A DNA stretch of 64,000 nt from Pseudacidovorax sp. (GCF_017991995.1 NZ_JAGOPN010000003.1:310001-374000); one strand, 5' to 3'; positions 9,093-19,488 are shown, counted from the stretch's first letter. A program made the numbers and translations. Notes: generated by a model from the letters alone, not told the origin.

Positions 9093-9734
9093 ATGATCAA
9101 GCTGCACAACTACTTTCGCTCCTCGGCCTCCTTTCGCGTGCGCATCGCCCTGCAGCTCAAGGGCCTGCCGTATGACTACGTGCCGGTGCACATCGCCCGT
9201 GGCGACCACAAGACCGCGCCGTATGCGCAGATCTCGGCCGACCAGCTGGTGCCGCTGCTGGAGACGGACGACGGCCAGCGTTTCTCGCAGTCCATGGCGA
9301 TCATCGAGTACCTGGACGAGCTGCACCCCGAGCCGGCCCTGCTGCCGCGCGATGTGGCCGCCCGCGCCCATGTGCGTGCGCTGGCCCAGTCCATCGCCTG
9401 CGAGATCCATCCGCTGAACAACCTGCGCGTGCTCAAGTACCTGGTGCGCGAGCTCAAGCTGAGCGAAGACACCAAGAACGACTGGTACCGCCATTGGGTA
9501 CGCGACGGACTGGTGGCCTTCGAGCGCCAGCTGGCCGCCTCGCCCGCTGGCCGCTTCTGCTGGGGCGACACGCCCACGCTGGCCGATTGCTGCCTGGTGC
9601 CGCAGATCTTCAATGCCCGCCGTTTCGACAGCGACCTGTCGGGCCTGCCGCGCACCATGGCGGCGTACGACGCCTGCATGGAACTGCCGACCTTCCAGGC
9701 TGCGCAGCCGTCGCAGTGTCCGGACGCGGAATGA
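9093..9734 (+). CDS. maiA: Maleylacetoacetate / maleylpyruvate isomerase (zeta-class GST)
   Basis: 213 residues, a zeta-class glutathione transferase. The N-terminal thioredoxin half starts with the glutathione-binding SSASFRVRIALQLKGL, followed by LVPLLETDDG and QSMAIIEYLDE; the helical half holds HPLNNLRVLKYL and the CWGDTPTLADCCLVPQ stretch typical of MaiA/NagL. The Cys common in the zeta signature is Ala here. It would isomerise a cis-maleyl diketo acid for the divergent FAH-family hydrolase. The ATG at 9093 starts directly at the GST fold. PgeF follows after 28 bases on the same strand. Confidence 0.9.
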   Translation: MIKLHNYFRSSASFRVRIALQLKGLPYDYVPVHIARGDHKTAPYAQISADQLVPLLETDDGQRFSQSMAIIEYLDELHPEPALLPRDVAARAHVRALAQSIACEIHPLNNLRVLKYLVRELKLSEDTKNDWYRHWVRDGLVAFERQLAASPAGRFCWGDTPTLADCCLVPQIFNARRFDSDLSGLPRTMAAYDACMELPTFQAAQPSQCPDAE

Positions 9735-9762
9735 GCCTCGGATCGACGGCCGTAGCGCGGGC

Positions 9763-10515
9763 ATGCAACTGATCTGCCCCGACTGGCCGGCGCCGCCTGG
9801 CGTGCGCGCCCTGTGCACCACGCGCGACGGCGGCGTGTCCGGCAGCGCGCAGGGTGGCGGCTGGGCGGGCCTGAACCTGGGCACGCATGTGGGTGACGAC
9901 CCGGCGGCGGTGGCCGAGAACCGCGCCCGGCTGGCTGAGGCCGCCGGCGTGCGCCCCGTCTACCTGCAGCAGGTGCATGGCACGGCCTGCGCGCCGCTGG
10001 ACGCAGCCAGCCCGGACGGCCTGGAGGCGGACGCCTGCACGACCGCCGAGCCCGGCATCGCCTGCACGATCATGGTGGCCGACTGCCTGCCGGTGCTGCT
10101 GACCGATGCGATGGGCCGGCGGGTGGCCGCCGCCCATTGCGGCTGGCGCGGCCTGGCCGCAGGCGTGCTCGACAGTGCCTGCGCTGCTTTCGAAGCTGGC
10201 AGCGAATTGCTGGCCTGGCTCGGGCCCTGCATCGGTCCGACCGCCTTTGAGGTGGGGCCCGAGGTCCGCGTGGCCTTCCTGGCGCGCGACGAAGGCGCTC
10301 ACGCCTGCTTCGTGCCGGGTGCCGCCGAGGGCAAATGGCTGGCGAACCTGCCGGCCTTGGCGCGACGCCGCCTGGCCGCGTTGGGCGTGCGGGACGTGCA
10401 TGGCAACGACGGCAGCGCCGCCTGGTGCACCGTCGGCAATCCCTCAGTCTTCTTTTCGTACCGGCGCGATGGGCGCGTCAGTGGCCGTTTCGCGGCCCTC
10501 ATCTGGCGGGATTGA
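9763..10515 (+). CDS. pgeF: PgeF/YfiH multicopper-polyphenol-oxidase-fold protein
   Basis: 250 residues of the YfiH/LACC1 family. The metal-site motifs are all present: QQVHGT, ADCLPVLL and AHCGWRG, plus the closing FFSYRRDG. Family members have been tied to purine nucleoside phosphorolysis and, in E. coli (PgeF), to removing wrongly built UDP-MurNAc-L-Ser from the peptidoglycan pathway. Which role applies here is not decided by sequence. The ATG at 9763 starts at the conserved core; the longer in-frame version adds only atypical sequence overlapping maiA. Its last 72 bases overlap a convergent small gene. Confidence 0.9.
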   Translation: MQLICPDWPAPPGVRALCTTRDGGVSGSAQGGGWAGLNLGTHVGDDPAAVAENRARLAEAAGVRPVYLQQVHGTACAPLDAASPDGLEADACTTAEPGIACTIMVADCLPVLLTDAMGRRVAAAHCGWRGLAAGVLDSACAAFEAGSELLAWLGPCIGPTAFEVGPEVRVAFLARDEGAHACFVPGAAEGKWLANLPALARRRLAALGVRDVHGNDGSAAWCTVGNPSVFFSYRRDGRVSGRFAALIWRD

Positions 10516-10752
10516 AGCGCCCGGCTGCACGGGCCGCGCGTTCGCCCCCTCTGCCGCGGCCTCCCGCGCGCGCCGGGCCCGACGCCGCGCCGGCGTGGCG
10601 AGGATGTAGCCCACGATCCCCATGGGCAGCAGCCCGTACAGCACGAAGGTGACGATGGCGCCGAGCAGGCTGCCGTTGGTGGCCGTGGCCTCGGCCACGG
10701 CCATCATCACGGCCACGTAGAGCCAGGCGATCACGACGAGATGGAGGAACAC
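10444..10752 (-). CDS. Small membrane protein, function unknown
   Basis: 102 residues with two hydrophobic segments (about 3-20 and 28-50, the latter GAIVTFVLYGLLPMGIVGYI) and a charged, Arg/Ala-rich tail of about 50 residues that should be cytoplasmic. I do not recognise the family. The likely start is GTG at 10752, with no clear ribosome site. The 3' end overlaps the end of pgeF by 72 bases in convergent orientation, so part of its tail is encoded opposite pgeF codons. It is divergent from phaC, sharing a 97-base promoter region. Confidence 0.6.
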   Translation of the reverse strand: MFLHLVVIAWLYVAVMMAVAEATATNGSLLGAIVTFVLYGLLPMGIVGYILATPARRRARRAREAAAEGANARPVQPGASIPPDEGRETATDAPIAPVRKED

Positions 10753-10849
10753 GGGTCGGCTTTAGAGGTAGGCTTTCCGGGGGAAGAGGGGTCTCGAAAA
10801 TGCAGGATACTCCGCCGGACCATCCGTCAGGTGAGGCACCGGAGACTCC

Positions 10850-12583
10850 ATGAACCAGCAAGACGCGAAGGCCCAGATGAACGCCATGTTCGGGCCGTTT
10901 CAGCAGGCATTGACCGATGGTTGGGGCAAGGCGATGAGCGCCTTCGGCCAGCTCGGCAATGGCGGCAGCTTCGGCGGCGCCGCGCAGCCCGAGTTGCCGC
11001 GCTTCTCCTTCGACCCGGGTCGCCTGCAGGCCATCCAGCAGCAGTATGTGGAAGAGGCCGGTGCCCTGTGGCGCCAGGGCCTGTCGGTGCCGCCGCCGGG
11101 CGACAAGCGCTTCGCGGGCGAAGGCTGGGCCGCCAATCCCATGGCCGCCTTTTCGGCCGCGGCCTACCTGCTCAATGCCCGCACCCTGCTGGCCATGACC
11201 GAGGCGGTCGAGGCCGACGCCAAGACCCAGGCCCGGCTGCGCTTCGCGGTCGAGCAGTGGATGGCGGCTTCAGCGCCCAGCAACTTCCTGGCCTTCAATG
11301 CCGAGGCGCAGCAGAAAGCCCTCAAGACCCAAGGTGAGAGCATCGCCCGCGGCATGCAGAACCTCATGCACGACATGCGCCAGGGCCATGTCAGCATGAC
11401 GGACGAGAGCGCCTTCGAGGTGGGCCGCAACGTGGCCACCACCGAAGGTGCCGTGGTGTTCGAGAACGAGCTGTTCCAGCTCATCGAATACAAGCCGCTG
11501 GGCGACAAGGTGCACGAGCGTCCGCTGCTGCTGGTGCCGCCGTGCATCAACAAGTTCTACATCCTCGACCTGCAGCCCGACAACTCCCTGGTGCGCCATG
11601 CCGTCGAGCAGGGCCACCGCACCTTCGTCGTCAGCTGGCGCAATCCCGACGAGTCGCTGGCCCACACCACCTGGGACGACTACATCGAGAAGGGCGCCAT
11701 CACCGCCATCGGCGCCGTACAGGCCATCAGCGGCCAGGACAAGCGCGGCGGCAAGATCAACGTGCTGGGCTTCTGCGTGGGCGGCACCATCCTGGGCACG
11801 GCGCTGGCCGTGCTCGCGGCGCGCGGCCAGAAGCCGGCGGCCTCGGTCACCTTCCTGACCACGCTGCTGCGCTTCGAGGACACCGGCATCCTTGACGTCT
11901 TCATCGACGAGGCTTTCGTGCGCTTCCGCGAGATGCAGATGGGCCAGGGTGGCCTGATGCCCGGCGCCGACCTGGCGGCCACCTTCAGCTTCCTGCGGCC
12001 CAACGACCTGGTCTGGAACTACGTGGTGGGCAACTACCTCAAGGGCGAATCGCCGCCGCCCTTCGACCTGCTGTACTGGAACAGCGACGCCACCAACCTC
12101 CCGGGCCCCATGTACGCCTGGTACCTGCGCAACACCTACCTCGAAGACAAGCTTGCCGACAAGGACGCGGTCACGGTCTGCGGCGAGAAGGTGGACCTGG
12201 GCCGCATCGACATCCCGGCCTACATCTACGGCTCGCGCGAGGACCACATCGTGCCCATCGGCGGCGCCTATGCCACCACGCAATTGCTGTCGGGGCCGAT
12301 GCGCTTCGTGATGGGCGCCTCGGGACACATCGCCGGCGTGATCAATCCGCCCGCCAAGAAGAAGCGCAGCCACTGGCTGCGTGAGGACGACAGCTTTCCG
12401 CCCACGCATGCCGAGTGGCTGGAAGGCGCCACCGAATACCCGGGCAGCTGGTGGACCGATTGGGACGCTTGGCTCAAGCGCCATGCCGGCAAGCAGGTCC
12501 CCGCACCCAAGGCCTATGGCAACGGCGCGGCCTACAAGGCCATCGAGCCGGCGCCGGGCCGCTACGTCAAGGCCAAGGCCTGA
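10850..12583 (+). CDS. phaC: Class I polyhydroxyalkanoate synthase
   Basis: 577 residues, the normal size for class I PhaC. It polymerises 3-hydroxyacyl-CoA into storage polyester at granule surfaces. The lipase-like box GFCVGGT holds the nucleophile Cys309; Asp465 (in SREDHIVP) and His493 (in ASGHIAGV) complete the triad. The conserved PPCINKFYILDLQP and WRNPD segments are present. The start has a GGAG ribosome site six bases upstream. The thiolase gene follows after 41 bases; there is no acetoacetyl-CoA reductase (phaB) or phasin in the window, so the operon is of the phaC-phaA kind. Confidence 0.97.
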   Translation: MNQQDAKAQMNAMFGPFQQALTDGWGKAMSAFGQLGNGGSFGGAAQPELPRFSFDPGRLQAIQQQYVEEAGALWRQGLSVPPPGDKRFAGEGWAANPMAAFSAAAYLLNARTLLAMTEAVEADAKTQARLRFAVEQWMAASAPSNFLAFNAEAQQKALKTQGESIARGMQNLMHDMRQGHVSMTDESAFEVGRNVATTEGAVVFENELFQLIEYKPLGDKVHERPLLLVPPCINKFYILDLQPDNSLVRHAVEQGHRTFVVSWRNPDESLAHTTWDDYIEKGAITAIGAVQAISGQDKRGGKINVLGFCVGGTILGTALAVLAARGQKPAASVTFLTTLLRFEDTGILDVFIDEAFVRFREMQMGQGGLMPGADLAATFSFLRPNDLVWNYVVGNYLKGESPPPFDLLYWNSDATNLPGPMYAWYLRNTYLEDKLADKDAVTVCGEKVDLGRIDIPAYIYGSREDHIVPIGGAYATTQLLSGPMRFVMGASGHIAGVINPPAKKKRSHWLREDDSFPPTHAEWLEGATEYPGSWWTDWDAWLKRHAGKQVPAPKAYGNGAAYKAIEPAPGRYVKAKA

Positions 12584-12624
12584 TCCCTTTTCCTTCCCAA
12601 CGATTTCACTGAAGAGAGAGCACC

Positions 12625-13803
<1,179 letters not shown>

Positions 13804-13848
13804 ACCCCGGCGCCGCCGCTGGCCCCAAGGCCGGCGGCGCCACCCTCC

Positions 13849-13881
13849 CACAAGGCCCGGCATGTCCGGGCCTTGTGCTTT
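13849..13881 (+). terminator. Terminator-like hairpin after phaCA
   Basis: A perfect 12-bp stem (CACAAGGCCCGG at 13849-13860 with its complement at 13866-13877), a five-base loop and a short CTTT tail. It sits between the convergent phaA and diguanylate cyclase genes. The T-run is short, so efficiency is uncertain. A second GC-rich inverted repeat lies just before it (about 13809-13842). Confidence 0.65.
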
Positions 13882-15680
13882 CAGGGCGCGGACATGTCGC
13901 CCGCGAAGCTGAATCCGGGCGCGTGCGACTGCTGCTTGCTGTGGTACATCGCGCGGTCGGCGGCGCGCAGCAGTGCGTCCAGGCTGTCGCCGTCCTGCGG
14001 GCGGCAGGCAATGCCGATGCTCATGCCGACGCGCAGGCCCTGGCCTTCCCAGTCCACGGGCAGGGCGGCCTGGCCGAGCAGGCGCTGCGCCAGGGCGGCA
14101 AGCGCATCGCGATGGGGATCGCCCGCGACCAGCAAGGCGAATTCGTCGCCGCCTAGGCGGGCCACCAGGTCCGAGTCGCGCACCGACTCGCGCAGGCGGC
14201 CGGCCAGCGCCGCGAGCACGGCGTCGCCGGCCGCATGGCCGTGGCGGTCATTCACTGCCTTGAAACCGTCCAGATCCAGCAGCAGCACGGCGAAGGGGCG
14301 CCCCTCGCGCAGCCACCGATCGGCCTGCACCTCCAGGCCGGCACGGCTGGCCACGCCCGTGAGCGAGTCGGTCCGCAAGGCGTCCACCAGCTCCAGGTTG
14401 TGGGCGGCCAGCGCCTGTTCCGAGCGCAGCACCAGCCGCAGGCGCGAAGCGGCTGCCACGGCGAACACGACCAGTTCGAGCACCAGCGCACCTTGCGTGA
14501 GGTTCATGTGACCGGGCTTCCAGTCGATCAATCCCCAGCTGGCGAAGACGATGGCCCCCACGGTCAGCAGCAGCAGGGCCACGCCCACGCAGTACAGCAC
14601 TGCGGGCCAGTAGCGGCGCCGCCCCGCCACGATCGCGCCGGCGAGCAGGACGGCCGAGGCGAGCACCACCGACGCCTGCACCAGGTTGAAGGTCAGCAGC
14701 GGATGCGGCCCGAAGAGGCCGTACACGGCGGCCACGCCCAGCGCAGCCAGCAGGGCGACCACCAGCCGGTCGAGCCACGGCGCAAACTGCCGCAGGTTGA
14801 GCAGCCGTCGCCCGAACTGCAGCTTGCAGATCGCCCACAACGCCGGCATGAGCGTGTAGGAGACGCCCGCCGCTGCCGGCCAGTTGGCGAAGGGGTAGCG
14901 CAGCAGGTGCCCGTTGAAGCCGGCGATGGCACCGAGCGCGCACAGGCAGGACAGCAGGTAGTAGACGTAGATGGCCTCGCCGAAGACCAGCAGCAGCACC
15001 AGGCCGTACACCAGCAGGCCGATGAGGATGCCGTAGCTGATGCCGTCGAACATGCGCTTGTCCTGGGTGGATTCCAGGTAATCGGCGGTGCGCCAGACGC
15101 GCATGTCGTAGACGCGGGCGAAGGTGGATTCCGCCCGCACATAGACCGTATAGGGCTGCGCGTCGGGCAGGTGGAAGCGCCAGGCCATCTGTTCGGACGA
15201 GGCCTGGCGCGTGCGCCAGGGATGCCGCATGCCCGTCACCACGGGCTCGGCCAGCGCATGGCCGTCGGGCGCGAAGGGGCCGTAGAACCGCATCTCGTGC
15301 GTGGAGACCGAAGGGACCAGCAGCAGCCATTCCTGCGGCGCGTCGGCCGGATCGGCCAGCCGCAGCTGGAACTTGAACCACAGCACCCGATCGGCCTCGC
15401 GGCCCCGCAGCGGATCCTCCGGCAACATGAAACGCGACTGCCACTCGGGCCGGCGCACCTCGTCGAGCGTGAGCGTGCGGCTGGTGTCGTCCAGCACCTG
15501 CAGGTGCCAGGCCAGGGGCAGACCGCCGGCCTGGCGGCCGATGGCCGCGGGCGCCAGTCGCTCGGACGGCGAGGGGACGATGCCCTGCGCCACGGCCCAG
15601 GCCGCCAGGCCCAGCCACAGCAGCGCGCCGAGGCACAGCCTGCGCCAGTGGCGTGCGCCTGCCGCGGCGCCGGGCCTCAT
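13881..15680 (-). CDS. Diguanylate cyclase with 7TMR-DISM sensor
   Basis: 599 residues: a signal peptide (to about AVAQG), a periplasmic 7TMR-DISM extracellular domain (about 40-190), seven predicted membrane helices (about 200-400), then a GGDEF domain (LTGVASRAGLE onwards). The catalytic RLGGDEFALL motif is intact and an RDSD inhibitory site lies five residues upstream; the tail ends AADRAMYHSKQQ. It should make c-di-GMP in response to an outside, possibly carbohydrate-like, ligand. The ATG at 15680 overlaps the stop of the deoxyribosyltransferase-like gene by four bases (ATGA), which fixes the start and implies coupled translation. Confidence 0.93.
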   Translation of the reverse strand: MRPGAAAGARHWRRLCLGALLWLGLAAWAVAQGIVPSPSERLAPAAIGRQAGGLPLAWHLQVLDDTSRTLTLDEVRRPEWQSRFMLPEDPLRGREADRVLWFKFQLRLADPADAPQEWLLLVPSVSTHEMRFYGPFAPDGHALAEPVVTGMRHPWRTRQASSEQMAWRFHLPDAQPYTVYVRAESTFARVYDMRVWRTADYLESTQDKRMFDGISYGILIGLLVYGLVLLLVFGEAIYVYYLLSCLCALGAIAGFNGHLLRYPFANWPAAAGVSYTLMPALWAICKLQFGRRLLNLRQFAPWLDRLVVALLAALGVAAVYGLFGPHPLLTFNLVQASVVLASAVLLAGAIVAGRRRYWPAVLYCVGVALLLLTVGAIVFASWGLIDWKPGHMNLTQGALVLELVVFAVAAASRLRLVLRSEQALAAHNLELVDALRTDSLTGVASRAGLEVQADRWLREGRPFAVLLLDLDGFKAVNDRHGHAAGDAVLAALAGRLRESVRDSDLVARLGGDEFALLVAGDPHRDALAALAQRLLGQAALPVDWEGQGLRVGMSIGIACRPQDGDSLDALLRAADRAMYHSKQQSHAPGFSFAGDMSAP

Positions 15681-16231
15681 GGGGCGCCGGCCCCCAGCAG
15701 ACGGGCGAGCATCCGGATCGCGCTGGCGGCGTCCTCGGCCAAGGGCGTGGCGCCCGTGAGCATCAGGTTCAGCCGCTGTTCCCGGCCCTCGACCTCGGTG
15801 CCGTCCGCCTGCTCGCGCAGCACGCCGTGGCTGTCGGTGCCGCAGGGCCGTGCGGCCTGGACCCGGTCGGCATAGCTGCCCGCCGGCACGCCGTAGGCGA
15901 CCACCGGCTTGTCCAGCGCGATGGCGAAACCGACCTCGAAGACCGTGCCCGAATCGGGCTCCAGCCCGCGGAAGCACTGCAGGTTTGCGATCACGCCGCT
16001 GCAGCTGTGGATCAGGTCGATGTTGCCCTGGTAGATGCGGCGGGCCTGCTCGTCGTCGCCCACGGCACCGGCCAGGTCGATGTGGGCATCGGAAGGCGCC
16101 ACGCCTTCCAGGCCGCAGGCGCTGCACAGCCGCTTGAGTTCGCGGAACACGGCCGGATGGTCGGGCCGGAAGATGTCCGGGCCCGCCAGGTAGACACGCG
16201 GGCGCAGGGGGTCTGCATTCATCGCGCGCAT
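15677..16231 (-). CDS. Nucleoside 2-deoxyribosyltransferase family protein
   Basis: 184 residues. The motifs VYLAGPDIF, QGNIDLIHSCSGVIANLQ and DSGTVFEVGFAIAL match the nucleoside 2-deoxyribosyltransferase fold, with the catalytic Glu in the last of these. Enzymes of this type exchange bases between deoxynucleosides or hydrolyse the glycosidic bond of nucleotides; the substrate here is not known. ATG at 16231 and 16222 are both possible; neither has a clear ribosome site. It overlaps the diguanylate cyclase gene by ATGA and is divergent from the racemase gene. Confidence 0.8.
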   Translation of the reverse strand: MRAMNADPLRPRVYLAGPDIFRPDHPAVFRELKRLCSACGLEGVAPSDAHIDLAGAVGDDEQARRIYQGNIDLIHSCSGVIANLQCFRGLEPDSGTVFEVGFAIALDKPVVAYGVPAGSYADRVQAARPCGTDSHGVLREQADGTEVEGREQRLNLMLTGATPLAEDAASAIRMLARLLGAGAP

Positions 16232-16340
16232 TTTCGCGGTCCGACGTGCGTTTGGGGATGACGAAGACCATAAGCCGTGCTGATGGCTGCCGCCGCAGAC
16301 GCGATGGCCGCGGCCTCGGGCGGCCACCTAGCATCGGTCC

Positions 16341-17129
16341 ATGCCTGTTGCCGCCTCCTTGCCGACGATGACCGCGCCCGAGGCTGGCGGCGACACGCCC
16401 TCGCTGGCCCCCATCGGCATCCTGGGCGGCATGGGGCCGCTCGCGACCCTGGACTTCATGCACAAGGTGCTGGCCGCGACGCCCGCCCGCTGCGACCAGG
16501 ATCACCTGCCGCTGCTGGTCAGCTCCATCCCCCAGATTCCCGACCGGACCGCCGCCTTCCTGGGCGAGGGCGTGTCGCCGCTGCCTGCGCTCGTGGACAG
16601 CGCCAGGCGGCTGGCGGATGCGGGCGTTCGGCTGCTGGTCATGCCGTGCAACACGGCGCACCTGTGGTTCGAGCCGCTGCAGGCCGCGCTCGGCCTGCCG
16701 ATGCTCCACCTGGTGGATGTCGCGTTGGACGAGGCTGTGCGGCAGGCCCCGCCCGGGGCCGCGCTCGGTCTGCTGGCCACGCCGGCCACGCTGGCGTCGG
16801 GCCTGTACGTCCGGCGCGCCGGCGCCTCCGTCCACTGGCAGATGCCGACGCCGGACGAACTGGCACGGTGGGTGGTGCCAGGCATCCAGGCCATCAAGGC
16901 CGGCGATCTGGCACAGGGCGAAACCTGCCTGCGTCAGGCCGCCCAGGCCCTGGCCGACCGCGGCGCGCGCATCCTGGTGCTGGGCTGCACCGAGATTCCG
17001 CTGGTGCTCGATGCCGCTCGTGCCGGGTTGCCGGTCATCGATGCAACGGCCGCCCTGGCGCGGGCCACGGTGGCCTGGGCGCTGGCACAACGCGCAGGTG
17101 AACCGGTGCGGCAGAAGGCGTCGGCCTGA
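16341..17129 (+). CDS. Aspartate/glutamate racemase family protein
   Basis: 262 residues of the cofactor-independent Asp/Glu racemase superfamily. Both catalytic cysteines are visible, in VMPCNTAH and LGCTEIPL, and the substrate-binding IGILGGMGPLATLDF is near residues 25-39. Most likely it racemises aspartate or a related amino acid. Start choice is open: ATG at 16341 or the in-frame ATG at 16368 (MTAPEAGG). It is followed, convergently, by the LysR gene. Confidence 0.85.
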   Translation: MPVAASLPTMTAPEAGGDTPSLAPIGILGGMGPLATLDFMHKVLAATPARCDQDHLPLLVSSIPQIPDRTAAFLGEGVSPLPALVDSARRLADAGVRLLVMPCNTAHLWFEPLQAALGLPMLHLVDVALDEAVRQAPPGAALGLLATPATLASGLYVRRAGASVHWQMPTPDELARWVVPGIQAIKAGDLAQGETCLRQAAQALADRGARILVLGCTEIPLVLDAARAGLPVIDATAALARATVAWALAQRAGEPVRQKASA

Positions 17130-17204
17130 TCCCGCCCGCGTCGACGAGCCCGCCGCTGCCCGGTCCTGCCGGCCTTCCGGCCCTGCGTGGGTACAGCCGA
17201 CCGC

Positions 17205-18095
17205 TCAGCGAGGCTCGGCGGTGACGGCCCGCAGCGCCTTCAGGAAGTCGGCCACCGGCCGCGGCGAGCGCACGCCTTGCGGCAGCAGCGCCCGCACCTC
17301 CACCGCGATCTCCGGCAGCAGCGTGCGCACATGCAGGGCCTCGTCACGCCGGGCCTGGGCGGTGAAGGAGTCGACGATGGCCGGACCGAAACCCTGTTCG
17401 GCCAGCACCAGCGCGATGTGGTGCGTCTGCACCGTGATGCCGCCCGTGGGCGCCACGCCCAGCCGCGACCATTGTTCGGCCAGCATGGTGCCGATGGGGT
17501 CGCGCTCGTCGATGCGGATGATGGGGCTGCGCAGCACCTCGTCCAGCGCCACGGTGGCGCGGGTGTCGGCCCCGGCATGGTCCACCCGCGAGACGCACAC
17601 CAGCCGGCCGCTCGCGATGGCCTCCTCGTGCAGTGCCGGATGCGGCGCGCTGCCGTAGACGATGCCCACGTCGCCCTCGTGCAGCGCCATGGCCTGCGCG
17701 ATCTCGCGCGAATGCAGGGTGCGGATGGTGACCGGCATCTCGGGATGGCGGCGCTTGAAGACGGCCAGCGCATCGGGCAGCGCCCGCACCGCGAGCGAGG
17801 GCACGATCAGCACCCGTAGCGGCGTACCTTGGTCGCGTCCGAGCGCCAGCGCGACGCGGCGCACCCGCTCCAGCTGTGCCATCAGCGGCTGCACCTCCGC
17901 ATACAGTGCCTGCGCCTCGGCCGTCGGCACCAGCCGGTTGCGTTGCCGCGTGAAGAGGGCATAGCCCAGCTGGAGCTCGGCATGCTGCAGCGTCTGCGTG
18001 GCAGCTGGCTGCGTCACATGCAGCAGCCGCGCGGCGGCGCTCACGCTGCCCGTCAGCATGACGGCGTGGAAGACCTCGAGGTGCTTGAGTTTCAT
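17205..18095 (-). CDS. LysR family transcriptional regulator
   Basis: 296 residues. The N-terminal winged helix-turn-helix (about 1-60: LKHLEVFHAVMLTGSVSAAA, then LLHVTQPAATQTL) is followed by a LysR substrate-binding domain (about 90-295). The target and co-inducer are unknown. It is the last gene of the minus-strand thyA-folA run, 30 bases after folA, and faces the racemase gene convergently, so its target may be elsewhere. Confidence 0.9.
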   Translation of the reverse strand: MKLKHLEVFHAVMLTGSVSAAARLLHVTQPAATQTLQHAELQLGYALFTRQRNRLVPTAEAQALYAEVQPLMAQLERVRRVALALGRDQGTPLRVLIVPSLAVRALPDALAVFKRRHPEMPVTIRTLHSREIAQAMALHEGDVGIVYGSAPHPALHEEAIASGRLVCVSRVDHAGADTRATVALDEVLRSPIIRIDERDPIGTMLAEQWSRLGVAPTGGITVQTHHIALVLAEQGFGPAIVDSFTAQARRDEALHVRTLLPEIAVEVRALLPQGVRSPRPVADFLKALRAVTAEPR

Positions 18096-18125
18096 CGGCG
18101 GACGCAGCGGACGCCGGGCGGCCGC

Positions 18126-18626
18126 TCAGCCCCGCTCGTAGGTCACGAAGGCAAAGCGCAACCCCTCGAGCGCGGAGCTGACGTGTGATTCACGCGCCGT
18201 TTCGCTCCAGCCGGCATCGAGCACCGGCGCGAAGGCGTCGCCCTCGTAGTCGCGGTCGATTTCCGTGACGACGGCGCGCCGGGCCATGGGCGCGGCCTCG
18301 GCGTAGAGCTGGGCCCCGCCGATCACCCACAGTTCCGGCGCATCGCCGGCGGCGGCGATGGCCTCGGCCAGGCTGTGTGCGCGCACGGCGCCCTCGGCCT
18401 GCCAGGCCGCCTGCCGCGTGACGACGATGTTGGTGCGGCCCGGCAGCGGCCGGAAGCGCGGCGGCAGCGAATCCCAGGTACGGCGGCCCATGATGACCGG
18501 GCAGCCGCGGGTCTGCGTGCGGAAGTGCGCCATGTCCTCGGGCAGGTGCCAGGGCAGGGCGTTGTTCCGGCCGATGACGCCGTTGGCGGCGCGGGCGTAG
18601 ATCAGGTTCAGGCGGCCCTTCGACAT
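18126..18626 (-). CDS. folA: Dihydrofolate reductase
   Basis: 166 residues, normal for bacterial DHFR. It reduces dihydrofolate to tetrahydrofolate with NADPH. Family features: LIYARAANGVIGRNNALPWH at the start, LPEDMAHFRTQT with the conserved acidic residue, PVIMGRRTWDSLP, and ELWVIGGAQLY for cofactor binding. The ATG at 18626 lies 13 bases after thyA ends, and the pair forms the classic thymidylate unit: thyA generates the dihydrofolate that folA recycles. Confidence 0.96.
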   Translation of the reverse strand: MSKGRLNLIYARAANGVIGRNNALPWHLPEDMAHFRTQTRGCPVIMGRRTWDSLPPRFRPLPGRTNIVVTRQAAWQAEGAVRAHSLAEAIAAAGDAPELWVIGGAQLYAEAAPMARRAVVTEIDRDYEGDAFAPVLDAGWSETARESHVSSALEGLRFAFVTYERG

Positions 18627-18639
18627 GGCAGCGCCTGGA

Positions 18640-19461
18640 TCAGACCGCCACCGGCGCCTTGATGGCCGGGTGCGGGTCGTAGCCCTCGAATTCGAAGTCC
18701 TCGAACTGGTAGTCGAAGATGCTGGCCGGCCGGCGCTTGATGCGCAGCGTCGGGTAGGGCCGCGGCTCGCGCGAGAGCTGCAGCGCCACCTGCTCGGCAT
18801 GGTTGCTGTAGATGTGACAGTCGCCGCCGGTCCAGATGAAGTCGCCGACTTCCAGGTCGCACTGCTGCGCCAGCATGTGGGTCAGCAGCGCATAGCTGGC
18901 GATGTTGAAGGGCACGCCAAGGAAGATGTCGGCGCTGCGCTGGTAGAGCTGGCACGACAGGCGCCCCTCGGCCACATAGAACTGGAAGAAGGCGTGGCAG
19001 GGCATCAGCGCCATCTTCGAGAGCTCGGCCACGTTCCAGGCACTGACGATGATGCGGCGCGAGTCGGGGTTGGTCTTGAGCTGTTCGACCACCTGGGCGA
19101 TCTGGTCGATGTGACCGCCATCGGGCGTGGGCCAGCTGCGCCACTGCACGCCGTACACCGGGCCGAGGTCGCCGTCCTCGCGCGCCCATTCGTCCCAGAT
19201 GGTCACGCCGCGCTCGCGCAGCCAGTTGTTGTCGGACGAACCGGCCAGGAACCACAGCAGCTCGTGGATGATGGACTTGAGGTGAACCTTCTTGGTGGTC
19301 ACCAGCGGGAAGCCTTCGCGCAGGTCGAAGCGCATCTGGTGGCCGAACACGCTCTTGGTGCCGGTGCCGGTGCGGTCGCTCTTGAAGACGCCATGCGTGT
19401 CCACATGGCGCATGAAGTCTTCGTACTGGGAGCGGATGGGGTGGGTGTCGGCGCGGGTCAT
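18640..19461 (-). CDS. thyA: Thymidylate synthase
   Basis: 273 residues. It methylates dUMP to dTMP using methylenetetrahydrofolate. Family landmarks are [15 protein letters not shown] (phosphate-binding Arg), [15 protein letters not shown], the catalytic [11 protein letters not shown] with the nucleophile Cys, and [13 protein letters not shown]. It has the short bacterial form without a large insertion. Its partner folA is directly downstream; the DTW-domain gene ends 27 bases upstream, suggesting a longer transcript. Confidence 0.97.
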   Translation of the reverse strand: MTRADTHPIRSQYEDFMRHVDTHGVFKSDRTGTGTKSVFGHQMRFDLREGFPLVTTKKVHLKSIIHELLWFLAGSSDNNWLRERGVTIWDEWAREDGDLGPVYGVQWRSWPTPDGGHIDQIAQVVEQLKTNPDSRRIIVSAWNVAELSKMALMPCHAFFQFYVAEGRLSCQLYQRSADIFLGVPFNIASYALLTHMLAQQCDLEVGDFIWTGGDCHIYSNHAEQVALQLSREPRPYPTLRIKRRPASIFDYQFEDFEFEGYDPHPAIKAPVAV

Positions 19462-19488
19462 GGGGCGGTCGCAAAAGCAGGCCGGATT

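Noticed and set aside
13881-17090. A 1069-codon version of the diguanylate cyclase
   Set aside because: Its N-terminal 470 codons are antisense to the racemase gene and out of frame with the deoxyribosyltransferase-like gene; the signal peptide at 15680 marks the true start.
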